The translations under genes and the position numbers were made by a program. From Algoriphagus pacificus (GTDB taxonomy: Bacteria; Bacteroidota; Bacteroidia; Cytophagales; Cyclobacteriaceae): a stretch of 64,000 nt of DNA. The stretch spans positions 558,001 to 622,000 of the forward strand of contig NZ_JAFKCU010000003.1 in the NCBI RefSeq assembly GCF_017254845.1, written 5' to 3'. How positions within the stretch are numbered: the stretch's first letter is position 1; every line of letters starts with the position of its first letter. The notes beneath the pieces were generated by a model. It worked only from the letters and a program-made list of their open reading frames with translations, was not told where the DNA came from and did not search any database. Shown one piece after another: positions 8,454 to 17,446 of the stretch.

Positions 8454-10619
8454 ATGGGAACACTTACAAAAACAAATAGAAGAGACTTCCTGAAAATAGC
8501 AGGTACTACTGCTGGTGGATTATTTATCGGCTTTAATTGGCTGGCATGTGATTCTCCAAAAATGGAAGTTTTGACAAATGAAGAAATTCTTGCTCAAGCA
8601 AAGAACTTCAATGCATATCTATCAATATCCCCAAGTGGTGATGTGGTAATTTATTCTCCAAATCCTGAATTGGGTCAGAACATCAAAACTTCTTTTCCAA
8701 TGGTTGTGGCAGAAGAGCTAGATGCCGATTGGAAGAGGGTAAGAGTTATTCAAGCAAATCTGGATACTGAAAAATTTGATCGTCAGTTAACTGGCGGTTC
8801 TGGAGCCATGCCGCATTCTTGGGAAAGACTAAGAAAGGCAGGAGCTACTGCTCGCTATTTATTAGTGGCAGCTGCTGCTAAAGAATGGGGAGTACCAGCA
8901 GCAGAAATTACCACTGATGCCGGTATGATTTATCACAAAGGAAGTGGTAAAGAAGCCAGTTATGGAGACATGGCCACTGCGGCATCCATGCTGGAAGCAC
9001 CGGAAGAGGTAACTTTCAAGGATAAGAAGGATTTCAAAATCATTGGTACTCCTGTGAAAAACGTAGAGAATGCTGCGATTTTTACTGGAAAACCACTTTT
9101 CGGATTGGATTTCTACCGTGAAGGAATGATGCATGCCATGATCCAGCGTCCTCCTTTTGGAATGAAAATCAAATCTGTAGACGATTCAGCAACTAGAGCT
9201 GTAGCAGGCATCTCGGATGTTTTGACTTTTGATAATAGTGTAGCCATCATCGGTAATTCTACATGGCCTTTGATGAAAGCCAAAAAGTTATTGAAAGTAG
9301 AATATGAAGCTGATGGCTTGGTAGAAAGTACCAGTGATCATGACAGATTGTTCAGAGAAATGTTAGACAATGGAAAAGCTGAGGAAAGAAGAAGAGATGG
9401 AAATGTAGAGATGGCTTTTAAAAATGCCGCTCAAGTCGTCGCAGCCGAATACCAATGCCCGTTCCTTTCACATTCTCCAATGGAACCGATGAACTTCTTT
9501 GCACATGTCAAAGAGAATTCTGCGGAACTCATTGGACCTACCCAAACTCCAGATAGAGCAGCATCCGCTGCAGCAGAAATTCTTGGAATTCCGAAGGAAA
9601 ATATAACAGTTGAAATCACTCGTCTAGGAGGCGGATTCGGAAGAAGACTTCGTGCCGATTATGTGGAAGAGGCTGTAAAAGTGAGTAAAATGATCAATGC
9701 TCCTGTGAAAGTAACCTGGAGCAGAGAAGATGATATCACCGGTGGAGCTTATAGACCTGCTGTTAGATATAGGTTTGAAGCAGCTCTGGATGCAGAAGGC
9801 AATATGGTCGGATACAAACTGAAAGGTGCAGGGATCAATGCTGGAAATAGTACACGTCAGGATAACTTCCCATCTGGGGCAGTTGATAATGTATTGATTG
9901 AAAGCATCGATCATAAGTCTCCAATAACTACGAATCCATGGAGAGCCCCGATCACCAATTTCTTGGCTTATGCAGAGCAGTCCTTCTTGGATGAAGTGGC
10001 TATAGCAGCTAAAAAAGATCCAGTTGAATTCCGATTAAATCTTTTGGAAAAAGCCAAAGCAAATCCAGTAGGAGGTGAACTTGGATACGATGCAGATCGA
10101 ATGATTGGAGTGATAAAAACCGCAGCAGAAAAGTCAAACTGGGGAAAAGATCCAAATGTCAGTCAAGGATTCTCCGTCTATTTCTCTCACAGAACTTATG
10201 TAGCTCAGGTAGCAGATATTGTGATGGAAAATGGATCACCTGTATTGAAGAAAATCACTGCTGCCACAGATTGTGGTATGGTCATCAACCCAACAGGTGC
10301 GAATCATCAAGTTAGAGGTGGAATCGTTGATGGAATGGGACATGCCATGTACGGTAACTTAACTTTCGAAGCAGGTCTACCAATTCAAAAGAACTTTGAT
10401 AAATATCGCTTGATCCGAATGAAGGAAGTTCCTCAGGTAGATGTGCATTATGTTGACAGTGGTTTCGATCCAACTGGTTTGGGCGAACCAGCATTGCCAC
10501 CTACGGGAGGTGCTGTAGCAAATGCTATTTACAAAGCGACTGAAAGAAGACTTAGATCACAGCCTTTCATCGAACAAAAAGAATTTCAGGATATCAAACT
10601 TGAAATTAGAAGGGCTTAA
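8454..10619 (+). CDS. Molybdopterin-binding hydroxylase subunit with Tat signal (IorB-like)
   Basis: Catalytic molybdenum subunit of 721 residues, similar in length to isoquinoline 1-oxidoreductase beta subunits. It starts with a twin-arginine signal (NRRDFLK at residues 8-14, then a hydrophobic stretch), so it is folded in the cytoplasm and exported. Family motifs include GGSGAMPHSW, HSPMEPMNFFA, GGGFGRR and GLGEPALPP, whose Glu is the active-site base of the family. It forms an operon with the 2Fe-2S subunit. Maturation genes lie 2-3 kb downstream. The natural substrate, an aldehyde or N-heterocycle, cannot be deduced. Confidence 0.93.
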   Translation: MGTLTKTNRRDFLKIAGTTAGGLFIGFNWLACDSPKMEVLTNEEILAQAKNFNAYLSISPSGDVVIYSPNPELGQNIKTSFPMVVAEELDADWKRVRVIQANLDTEKFDRQLTGGSGAMPHSWERLRKAGATARYLLVAAAAKEWGVPAAEITTDAGMIYHKGSGKEASYGDMATAASMLEAPEEVTFKDKKDFKIIGTPVKNVENAAIFTGKPLFGLDFYREGMMHAMIQRPPFGMKIKSVDDSATRAVAGISDVLTFDNSVAIIGNSTWPLMKAKKLLKVEYEADGLVESTSDHDRLFREMLDNGKAEERRRDGNVEMAFKNAAQVVAAEYQCPFLSHSPMEPMNFFAHVKENSAELIGPTQTPDRAASAAAEILGIPKENITVEITRLGGGFGRRLRADYVEEAVKVSKMINAPVKVTWSREDDITGGAYRPAVRYRFEAALDAEGNMVGYKLKGAGINAGNSTRQDNFPSGAVDNVLIESIDHKSPITTNPWRAPITNFLAYAEQSFLDEVAIAAKKDPVEFRLNLLEKAKANPVGGELGYDADRMIGVIKTAAEKSNWGKDPNVSQGFSVYFSHRTYVAQVADIVMENGSPVLKKITAATDCGMVINPTGANHQVRGGIVDGMGHAMYGNLTFEAGLPIQKNFDKYRLIRMKEVPQVDVHYVDSGFDPTGLGEPALPPTGGAVANAIYKATERRLRSQPFIEQKEFQDIKLEIRRA

Positions 10620-10640
10620 TTCTATTAGTTCTAAAACAAT

Positions 10641-10672
10641 AAAAGGTGTCAGTTTCGATTGACACCTTTTTT
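10641..10672. terminator. Terminator after the Mo-hydroxylase operon
   Basis: AAAAGGTGTCA (10641-10651) pairs with TGACACCTTTT (10660-10670) around an 8-nt loop, followed by more T. The symmetric A and T runs allow use from both sides, as the next gene is convergent. Confidence 0.85.
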
Positions 10673-10698
10673 ATTTTCGAGTAGGAATTGAAACTTTC

Positions 10699-11052
10699 TT
10701 AAATATCATCCAATCCTCTATCAGGCCAATCAGGTCCTTTTAAAATCAGATTCCCATCTTTTTCATCGATATTAAAGTCTATCAAAATGGATTCCCTGTT
10801 TTGCTCATGGATAGCTAAACAGGCATTAAAGTAAACCAGATCAAATGCTAATCGAAGTTTCCCAGAATTCTCATTTTCAAAGTTGGGAGTATCAACCAAA
10901 CTTACATTTTCTGCCACAGCACCATCTTTTTTGAAATAATAAGAAAGGAAGATTCCCAATTCCTTGGATTCACTGGACAAAATATCAGTTAACTGCTCAC
11001 TTGGAGCATTCTTAGTACTTTTCTTCAGGTCTAGTTCCCAAGTTATCTGCAT
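10699..11052 (-). CDS. Hypothetical protein
   Basis: A 117-residue acidic protein with no signal peptide or membrane segment, ending in DWPDRGLDDI. I do not recognise the family. The first ATG, at 11052, gives MQITWEL; a TTG 15 nt further upstream is possible but less likely. It sits alone on the minus strand between the Mo-hydroxylase operon and the cysteine desulfurase gene, with which it is divergent. That position alone does not show a link to molybdenum enzymes. Confidence 0.6.
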   Translation of the reverse strand: MQITWELDLKKSTKNAPSEQLTDILSSESKELGIFLSYYFKKDGAVAENVSLVDTPNFENENSGKLRLAFDLVYFNACLAIHEQNRESILIDFNIDEKDGNLILKGPDWPDRGLDDI

Positions 11053-11153
11053 TTTCAAAAATAACAATTTTTAGAGCCCACACTTGGAGGAAGTAAAAAT
11101 CTATCCAGATAAAAAGCCTTTTTAATGTCTTATTTAACTTTTACTTTGATGCT

Positions 11154-12296
11154 ATGAATTACCCAATTTACCTTGATTATAACGCGACGACTCCTTGTGC
11201 TCCAGAAGTTGTACAAGAAATGATTCCTTGGTTTGGAGAGCATTTTGGAAATGCTGCCAGCAAAAGTCATCCTTATGGTTGGGTTGCTGAAGATGCGGTG
11301 GCTTTGGCTAGGGAGAAAGTTGCCAAACTGATAGGAGCTAATTCCAAAGAAATAATCTTTACATCCGGTGCCACCGAAGCCATTAATCTAGCTATCAAGG
11401 GCGTTTTTGATATTTATAAAGGAGAAAAGCAACATTATATCACCTGCCAAACAGAGCATAAAGCTGTTTTGGATTGTTTTCAGGAGCTTGAGAAAAGAGG
11501 AGCTGCGGTTACCTATTTGCCTGTTAATGATGATGGTAGTCTGAATTTAGATTTGCTTCGTGCGGCAATCATCCCAGAAACAAAAATGATCGCCCTGATG
11601 TGGGCAAATAACGAAACGGGGGTAATCCATCCCATTGGAGAAATATCTAAAATTTCGGAAGAGATGGGGATAATTTTCTTTACTGATGCAGTTCAAGCAG
11701 CCGGTAAAATACCTATTTCAACTCAAGGGATACACCTGATGGTTATTTCAGCACATAAGTTTTATGGCCCAAAAGGAGTAGGGGCATTATATATCAGACA
11801 CAATAATCCATTACCCAAACCGATTCCACAAATCCATGGTGGAGGGCATGAAAAGGGTTTCCGATCTGGAACCTTGAATGTGCCGGGCATTGTGGGAATG
11901 GGGAAAGCTGCCGAGGTAAAATTGAAAGAAATGGAATCTGAATTATCCAGGTTAGCCTTACTTCGAAACCAACTGGAAGAGAGTATTTTACAAATCCCAG
12001 GCACAAAACTGAATGGAAGTCAAAATAACAGATTACCACATGTGAGTAATATTGCTTTTGAAGGAGTAGAAGGAGAGGAGCTTCTTCGAAAAATCTGTCA
12101 AAAGGTCGCTGTGAGTTCCGGCTCGGCCTGCACTAGCATCTCTCCCAAACCATCCCATGTGCTACAAGCTATGGGTTTGGATTCTGATTTGGGTAGATCT
12201 TCGATACGGTTTAGTTTGGGCAAAAACACTAGCGAACAAGATATTTTGGATACAGTGGATTGGGTGAAAAAAGTTGTAAACGCTTTACGATCTTAG
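11154..12296 (+). CDS. Cysteine desulfurase (NifS/IscS family)
   Basis: PLP-dependent cysteine desulfurase, 380 residues. It starts IYLDYNATTPCAPEV, the classic N-terminus; SAHKFYGPKG contains the PLP lysine (Lys202) and SSGSACTS the catalytic cysteine (Cys326). The enzyme removes sulfur from cysteine as a persulfide. Its place between a molybdenum hydroxylase operon and the MocA/XdhC-like genes suggests that it supplies the terminal sulfur ligand of the molybdenum cofactor, as described for NifS-like partners of XdhC in other bacteria. A general Fe-S role is the alternative. Confidence 0.88.
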   Translation: MNYPIYLDYNATTPCAPEVVQEMIPWFGEHFGNAASKSHPYGWVAEDAVALAREKVAKLIGANSKEIIFTSGATEAINLAIKGVFDIYKGEKQHYITCQTEHKAVLDCFQELEKRGAAVTYLPVNDDGSLNLDLLRAAIIPETKMIALMWANNETGVIHPIGEISKISEEMGIIFFTDAVQAAGKIPISTQGIHLMVISAHKFYGPKGVGALYIRHNNPLPKPIPQIHGGGHEKGFRSGTLNVPGIVGMGKAAEVKLKEMESELSRLALLRNQLEESILQIPGTKLNGSQNNRLPHVSNIAFEGVEGEELLRKICQKVAVSSGSACTSISPKPSHVLQAMGLDSDLGRSSIRFSLGKNTSEQDILDTVDWVKKVVNALRS

Positions 12297-12324
12297 GATT
12301 TTTATTCTTTAAAAAAGCAAAAAC

Positions 12325-12915
12325 CTATAGATTCAAATCTCTCAAATCCGCTTCTGTATCCACATCAGTTTTTCCTTTTGGGAAAGAAACCAATTCCATA
12401 TCATCCTGATGGGCCATGGCAATTTTCTTAGCACCCTCATCACCAGTTAATTCCACCAGTTTATCGAAGTAATCCTTCCCAAAAAGAATTGGAACTCCAA
12501 AGGTTTTAGAATATTCGCAGGCGACAATGCCTTTACCGGTTTTTGCCTGGATACTGATTAGTTTATTAAGGATTTTAGAATCTACAAAAGGCTGATCGCA
12601 AAGCATGACAATAACCTGATCAACCGGGTCGATTTTTTGAAGGTATTCCAAACCTTTAACCAAGGTAGAAGCCATGCCTTTTTCCCAATTTGGATTTGGG
12701 ATGTTTGGAATGCTAGCTCCTGAAAAAGTCTTTTTTATCTCATCTTTAAACGCACCCAAAACCAAGACTTTTTTATCAGCTTTGGAACCATTGGCTGCGT
12801 CAATAGCTAATTGTAAGAGGGTTTTGTCCTTGTATCGCGCAATTTGCTTTGGATATCCCAATCTGGAAGAATCTCCAGCTGCTAAAATGATAATTCCTGT
12901 CCTTGGTTGGCTCAT
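12325..12915 (-). CDS. Molybdenum cofactor nucleotidyltransferase-like protein (MocA-like)
   Basis: A 196-residue nucleotidyltransferase with the N-terminal nucleotide-binding motif LAAGDSSRLGYPKQ (about residues 11-24), and VIVMLCDQPF as the metal-binding segment. The family adds CMP or GMP to molybdopterin; MocA makes the cytosine dinucleotide form used by many xanthine-oxidase-type enzymes. Its ATG overlaps the stop of the XdhC-like gene by 4 nt, so the two are co-translated. With the nearby IorAB-type enzyme, a MocA role is more likely than MobA. Confidence 0.82.
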   Translation of the reverse strand: MSQPRTGIIILAAGDSSRLGYPKQIARYKDKTLLQLAIDAANGSKADKKVLVLGAFKDEIKKTFSGASIPNIPNPNWEKGMASTLVKGLEYLQKIDPVDQVIVMLCDQPFVDSKILNKLISIQAKTGKGIVACEYSKTFGVPILFGKDYFDKLVELTGDEGAKKIAMAHQDDMELVSFPKGKTDVDTEADLRDLNL

Positions 12916-14027
12916 ATGATTTCTTGATGGATGGGACCATCTTTTTCTCGTAAAAAAGTCCCGGTTTTCCTTGCCAAGACCGCTTTGATCTCTGCTAGGA
13001 CCGATAAAGCTATTTCTTCAGAACCTTCTGCACCTATATCGAGTCCCATGGGGGAATAAAGGTTATCTTTTTTTATGGATAAACCTTTATTTTCGAGTCT
13101 CTGAATCATCTTTTCAGATTTCTTTTTAGGTCCCAATATTCCAATGTAAGGAAGAGAATGCTGGATCAGTTGCTCCAAAACCAAACACTCATATTCAAAG
13201 TTATGCGTCATCAAAAGCGCAACTGTCTGATCATCAATTTCTAGTTTAGAAACTGCTTCATCAGCTGTTGCTACGATGATTTCTTTGACTTTTGGAAACC
13301 TGGCCTTGGTGGCATGGTTAGCTCTGCCATCGATCAATACTACCTCAAACCCCAAAATAGCAGCTAACTGAGAAAGTGGAACGGTATCGTTTCCCGCACC
13401 AAAAAGTAAAACTCTTGTGATTGGCTTGATTAATTCGAAGAAAACCTCCACCTCAAATTCAGGATAATTTTTAATCAAACTTCCAGAAAAATTCAGCTCT
13501 TGTAATTGATCTGAAATGTGTTTCAATAAATCATCGCCAACATTGCTTTCCAATCCGATTAAGCCTGAAGGTTTCGATAATAAGACCGTTCCTATTTGAG
13601 GTGATTTTGAATTTTGGATTGAGAAAACAGTGATTAAATATCCCAGTTCACGATTGGATGTGGCCTTTTTCAAAAGATTGACCGCATTGTTTTCATTCTC
13701 GTAATCAATCGGTTCTATCAAAACCTGGATGATCCCATTACAGCCTAAGCCCACTCCAAATTTTTGATCATCTTCATCAGTAGTATCGTAGGTGACAAGC
13801 ATGGATTTTTGCTGAAAAATGACTGATTGAGCTTTGCGCAACGCATCTCCCTCCAAGCAACCACCACTTATCGCCCCAGTAAGAATTCCATCTTCTGTTA
13901 CCAGCATTCTCGCACCAGGTCTTCGATAAGCAGAGCCATTTACATGCACCACTGTAGCCAAGGCGATCGATTTTCCTTGACTTTGATACAAATCATAGGC
14001 TTGAATGATGGATTGAAACTCTTTCAT
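12912..14027 (-). CDS. XdhC/CoxI family maturation factor
   Basis: Maturation protein for xanthine-oxidase-family enzymes, 371 residues. The N-terminal XdhC/CoxI domain has GSAYRRPGARMLV, GAISGGCLEGD and FGVGLGCNG; the C-terminal Rossmann domain has VLLFGAGNDTVPL and IGILGPKKK. XdhC proteins hold the sulfurated cofactor and insert it into the apoenzyme, with sulfur from a NifS-like desulfurase. All three partners (desulfurase, nucleotidyltransferase, XdhC) are found here within 3 kb. It leads the two-gene minus-strand operon. Confidence 0.9.
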   Translation of the reverse strand: MKEFQSIIQAYDLYQSQGKSIALATVVHVNGSAYRRPGARMLVTEDGILTGAISGGCLEGDALRKAQSVIFQQKSMLVTYDTTDEDDQKFGVGLGCNGIIQVLIEPIDYENENNAVNLLKKATSNRELGYLITVFSIQNSKSPQIGTVLLSKPSGLIGLESNVGDDLLKHISDQLQELNFSGSLIKNYPEFEVEVFFELIKPITRVLLFGAGNDTVPLSQLAAILGFEVVLIDGRANHATKARFPKVKEIIVATADEAVSKLEIDDQTVALLMTHNFEYECLVLEQLIQHSLPYIGILGPKKKSEKMIQRLENKGLSIKKDNLYSPMGLDIGAEGSEEIALSVLAEIKAVLARKTGTFLREKDGPIHQEII

Positions 14028-14261
14028 TTTAGGTTTTCTGTTTGACTTAAATTAAGGCAGCATTTTTTCAATTTCAAAGATTTAATCCCGAAAGCCAAAA
14101 ATGGTTTGAATTTCATAAGAAATAGCTTCTATAAACTCGAATAAATCCTTTGCTCTCAGCGGCTCTGTGAATGAAATTTTTCTCTTCCATGAGCTTAAGC
14201 TTAAAAAAATCCTGAAACCATTTTTCGAATTGTGCTATCTTCCTTTTTGATTCAAGGAAGC

Positions 14262-15785
14262 ATGAAACCAAAACACCTTTCCCTTCTTATCCTATTTACA
14301 GTCATTTTTGCCCATAATCTTTCCGCCCAATTGACTCGGGAGCAAATCATTCAAGAATCTGAAATGGAGCTTAGATCTTCTTTAATCACTTTTAAGGAAT
14401 ATTTAAGCATCCCAAACAATGGCTTATCAATGAATGACATCGAGGCCAACTTGGATTGGTGTCAGGAGAAATTAAATTCCTTGGGTTATCAGACCAAAGT
14501 TTTGAAAGCTGGATCTGTTCCTCATTTATATGCTTCAGGTAAAATTGACCCAAAAAAGAAAACCATCTTGATTTACATGCAAATTGATGGGCAACCGGTA
14601 GATTCCTCTGCCTGGAATCAGGAAAGTCCGTACATCCCAGCCCTAAAGATGCAGGAAGGTGATTCTTGGGAAGAATTAAACTGGAATTTTTTAGAAGGTC
14701 CGATCGATCCAGAATGGAAGATTTTTGCTCGCTCTGCCTCTGATTCCAAAGGTCCAACTATGGCTCTATTTAGTGCATTGGAGATTTTGAAAAGGAGAGG
14801 AGAAGAACCTGCGGTAAACCTGAAGTTTATTCTGGATTTTCAAGAAGAAATGAGTTCGCCAGAGCTTGCAGATGTTGTAGCACAAAACAAGGATCTTTTT
14901 GCATCAGATGGAATTTTGATCATGGATGGAACCCGCCATTTCTCCAACCTTCCCAATTTGGCTTTTGGAGCAAGAGGAATCGCAACTATCACTCTCAAGG
15001 TCTTTGGTGCAAAAGAAAACCTACACAGCGGCCAATACGGTAACTTTGCACCGAATCCGGTATTTATCGCGTCAAGACTCCTTGCTTCAATGAAGGACGA
15101 ATCCGGAAAAGTGTTAATTCCGGGATTCTACGAAGGAGTGAACTTTACTGAAACTGATAATAAGGCAATGGATGCTGTCCCAGAAAGCTTTGAACAAATC
15201 CAATCCGAATTGGGTATCGCTGCAGCTGAAAAAGTGGGAAATAGCTACCAGGAAGCGATGCAATATCCTTCTTTGAACATCCGAGGTATGAAGGCAGCTT
15301 GGGTAGAAAATGAGGTACGAACCATCATTCCTTCTGAAGCTATTATTGAAATTGATATGCGGACTGTCAAAGAAACACCTGCTGAAAGACAAGTTGCTTT
15401 GGTTCGGAATTTCATAGAGGAACAAGGATTTCATATCGTTTCAGAAAATCCAACTGATGAAGAAAGAAGTAAGTACCCCAAATTGATTTCATTTGATTAT
15501 AGAATTGGTTCGGAACCATTTAGAGCAGAAATGGAATCGGATTTTGGACATTGGTTGGAAGAGGGAATGTCAGTTGTTTTTGGAGATGATTATATCAAAA
15601 CCCGACTGACTGGAGGTTCTCAACCTATGGCACCATTTATCAATATATTGGAAGTGCCAGCGGTGTCTGTTAGGATTCCAAATCCAGATAATAACATCCA
15701 CGGACCAAATGAAAACATCAGAATCGGAAATTACTTAGAGGGAATACAAACTTGTCTGGGAATCCTTACGCAGTCCTTTAAATGA
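14262..15785 (+). CDS. Secreted M20-family metallohydrolase (dipeptidase-like)
   Basis: Exported peptidase or amidohydrolase of the M20/M25/M40 clan, 507 residues. The ATG at 14262 follows a good ribosome-binding sequence (AAGGAAG) and opens a clear signal peptide ending near NLSAQ; a GTG 30 nt upstream is in frame but not needed. Later metal motifs look normal: ASDSKGP, DFQEEMSSPE and HGPNENI, plus a dimerisation domain (HSGQYGNFAPNP). In the first motif the usual zinc His is Gln: YMQIDGQPVD where HxD is expected. This probably marks a subfamily. Its last 4 nt overlap the start of the DUF819 gene. Confidence 0.85.
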   Translation: MKPKHLSLLILFTVIFAHNLSAQLTREQIIQESEMELRSSLITFKEYLSIPNNGLSMNDIEANLDWCQEKLNSLGYQTKVLKAGSVPHLYASGKIDPKKKTILIYMQIDGQPVDSSAWNQESPYIPALKMQEGDSWEELNWNFLEGPIDPEWKIFARSASDSKGPTMALFSALEILKRRGEEPAVNLKFILDFQEEMSSPELADVVAQNKDLFASDGILIMDGTRHFSNLPNLAFGARGIATITLKVFGAKENLHSGQYGNFAPNPVFIASRLLASMKDESGKVLIPGFYEGVNFTETDNKAMDAVPESFEQIQSELGIAAAEKVGNSYQEAMQYPSLNIRGMKAAWVENEVRTIIPSEAIIEIDMRTVKETPAERQVALVRNFIEEQGFHIVSENPTDEERSKYPKLISFDYRIGSEPFRAEMESDFGHWLEEGMSVVFGDDYIKTRLTGGSQPMAPFINILEVPAVSVRIPNPDNNIHGPNENIRIGNYLEGIQTCLGILTQSFK

Positions 15786-16930
15786 TCAGCTCTTCTGATT
15801 ATATCGCAGCAGCCATTGTGCTTCTGACTGTGTTTTTTGTTCTCAAAATCAGTAAGGTTAAGCATAGGATTGTTCAAAAAATTCTTGATTGGTTTCCTGC
15901 TATACTTTTCGCTTATGTAATTCCTGCTGCTTTTACCCATTTGTTTTCTTGGGATCTATCCGAGGTTTTCCTACATGGATTAAGTAGAAATTGGATCATT
16001 CCTGTCACTCTTTTGGCTGTGATGAGCGCTTTACCCTTAAGGCAATTAGCAATTGTTGGAATTAGGCCTTTGATTCTCTTTTTTGTAGGATCTGCAGTAA
16101 TCGCCATTCTCCCAATTTTGTTAGTTCTTCTCTTTTCATCTATAGACCCACAATCATCAGATTTATTAATTGGGCGAGGATATTGGAAAGGATTAGTACC
16201 TATTGTTGGAGGTTGGATAGGAGGAAGTACAAGTCAATTGATTTTGAAGGAATTGGCCCAAACACCGGAATCTCTATTTCTTTCTGTATTGGTACTGGAT
16301 AACATTCTGGTCAATATATGGACCATCCTCATGTTTCAATTCATTAAAAAAGCTGAGGTTTTGAATGTACTCATTGGAATAAATGATCCTATCCCAGATC
16401 AATCTGAAGTTGAAATTAAGGCAAGCAGAACAAATATTCTTCCTTTAGTTACTCTCTTGATTTTCCTTGCAATTGCCAGTATCGTGTATTTTTTAAACAT
16501 TTCATTCCTTGGAATGGTCATTAGCTTATCTATCATCGGCTTATTATTAGGAAACCTGATCAAGCTGTGGAACACACGCTTTTCACTTCAATTAGGTGGG
16601 ATTTGCATTGTTTTGGTCATGGCCATTCTTGGTTTAAGGCTTGACTTTAGCAATCTAAGCCTTCCTATGGTATTTATTCTATTGGTCATCATATGGTTGA
16701 TATTCCATTTTATTGGAATGATTATCTGTGCAAAAATCCTCAAATTAAACTTAGTTTGGGTGCCCATAGCCTCTATGGCAAATCTTGGAGGGATTTCTAC
16801 CGCTCCGGCTGTAACAGCGGCTTTTCGAAAGGATTTGATGCCACATGCGGTTTTATTGGCAATTTTGAGCATGGTCACTGGAACAGCCTGGGGAATGTTG
16901 ACCATTTATATATTCGAGCTATTAAATTAA
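15782..16930 (+). CDS. DUF819 family integral membrane protein
   Basis: Polytopic membrane protein, 382 residues, with about ten hydrophobic segments and the DUF819-type core GRGYWKGLVPIVGGWIGGSTSQLIL and the late ANLGGISTAPAVTAAF motif, which together resemble a two-fold-repeated carrier. No transported substrate is established for the family as far as I know. The start codon overlaps the hydrolase stop (ATGA), so its job is probably to take up or export the product or substrate of that hydrolase. Confidence 0.85.
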   Translation: MISSSDYIAAAIVLLTVFFVLKISKVKHRIVQKILDWFPAILFAYVIPAAFTHLFSWDLSEVFLHGLSRNWIIPVTLLAVMSALPLRQLAIVGIRPLILFFVGSAVIAILPILLVLLFSSIDPQSSDLLIGRGYWKGLVPIVGGWIGGSTSQLILKELAQTPESLFLSVLVLDNILVNIWTILMFQFIKKAEVLNVLIGINDPIPDQSEVEIKASRTNILPLVTLLIFLAIASIVYFLNISFLGMVISLSIIGLLLGNLIKLWNTRFSLQLGGICIVLVMAILGLRLDFSNLSLPMVFILLVIIWLIFHFIGMIICAKILKLNLVWVPIASMANLGGISTAPAVTAAFRKDLMPHAVLLAILSMVTGTAWGMLTIYIFELLN

Positions 16931-16937
16931 AAATTGA

Positions 16938-17411
16938 ATGCAAATACCGAGTCTCGCTGAAATAAAAAGAGAATTGAGCTATCTGAATGAAAAAGAACTC
17001 AGAGAATATATTGTGGACTTAAGTAAGTTCAGTCGAGACAACAAAGCTTACTTGTTTTTTAAACTATATGGTAGAGATCAGCCAGGGCTTTATGTACAAA
17101 TGGTTCAGGAGGATTTGGAGTTGGAGTTTCAAAATGCTAGAGGGAACCATTCCTATTACGCCAAAAAATCTGCTCAAAAGATCCGTCGTAAAATGAACAA
17201 GCTCCTTAAGTTGAGTAAGGAGAAAACTGATCAGATTGAGGTATTGATTTTTTTCTGTGAAAGAATGAAAGAGTATGGATTTCTCAAGCATGGCAATCTA
17301 GTGATTGACAATCTTTACAAAACCCAAGTTGCCAAAATCCAAAAACTCATTGCCGGCCTTCATGAAGACTTACAATTTGACTATGAGGGAAGGGTAGAGG
17401 AGCTGGAATAA
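16938..17411 (+). CDS. Small helical protein, DUF6155-like
   Basis: A 157-residue, very basic and helical cytoplasmic protein. It starts IPSLAEIKRELSYLNEKELREYIVDLSKF, which recalls DUF6155 proteins; the resemblance is from memory and weak. It follows the DUF819 gene by 7 nt and is likely in the same transcript, which ends at the terminator at 17411-17440. No function is inferred. Confidence 0.65.
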   Translation: MQIPSLAEIKRELSYLNEKELREYIVDLSKFSRDNKAYLFFKLYGRDQPGLYVQMVQEDLELEFQNARGNHSYYAKKSAQKIRRKMNKLLKLSKEKTDQIEVLIFFCERMKEYGFLKHGNLVIDNLYKTQVAKIQKLIAGLHEDLQFDYEGRVEELE

Positions 17412-17440
17412 AAAAGCCCCTGAAAAATCAGAGGCTTTTT
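17411..17440. terminator. Bidirectional terminator
   Basis: AAAAAGCCCCTGA pairs with TCAGAGGCTTTTT with one internal mismatch and a 4-nt loop. It serves the plus-strand operon and the convergent metzincin-like gene. Confidence 0.82.
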
Positions 17441-17446
17441 ATTGAG

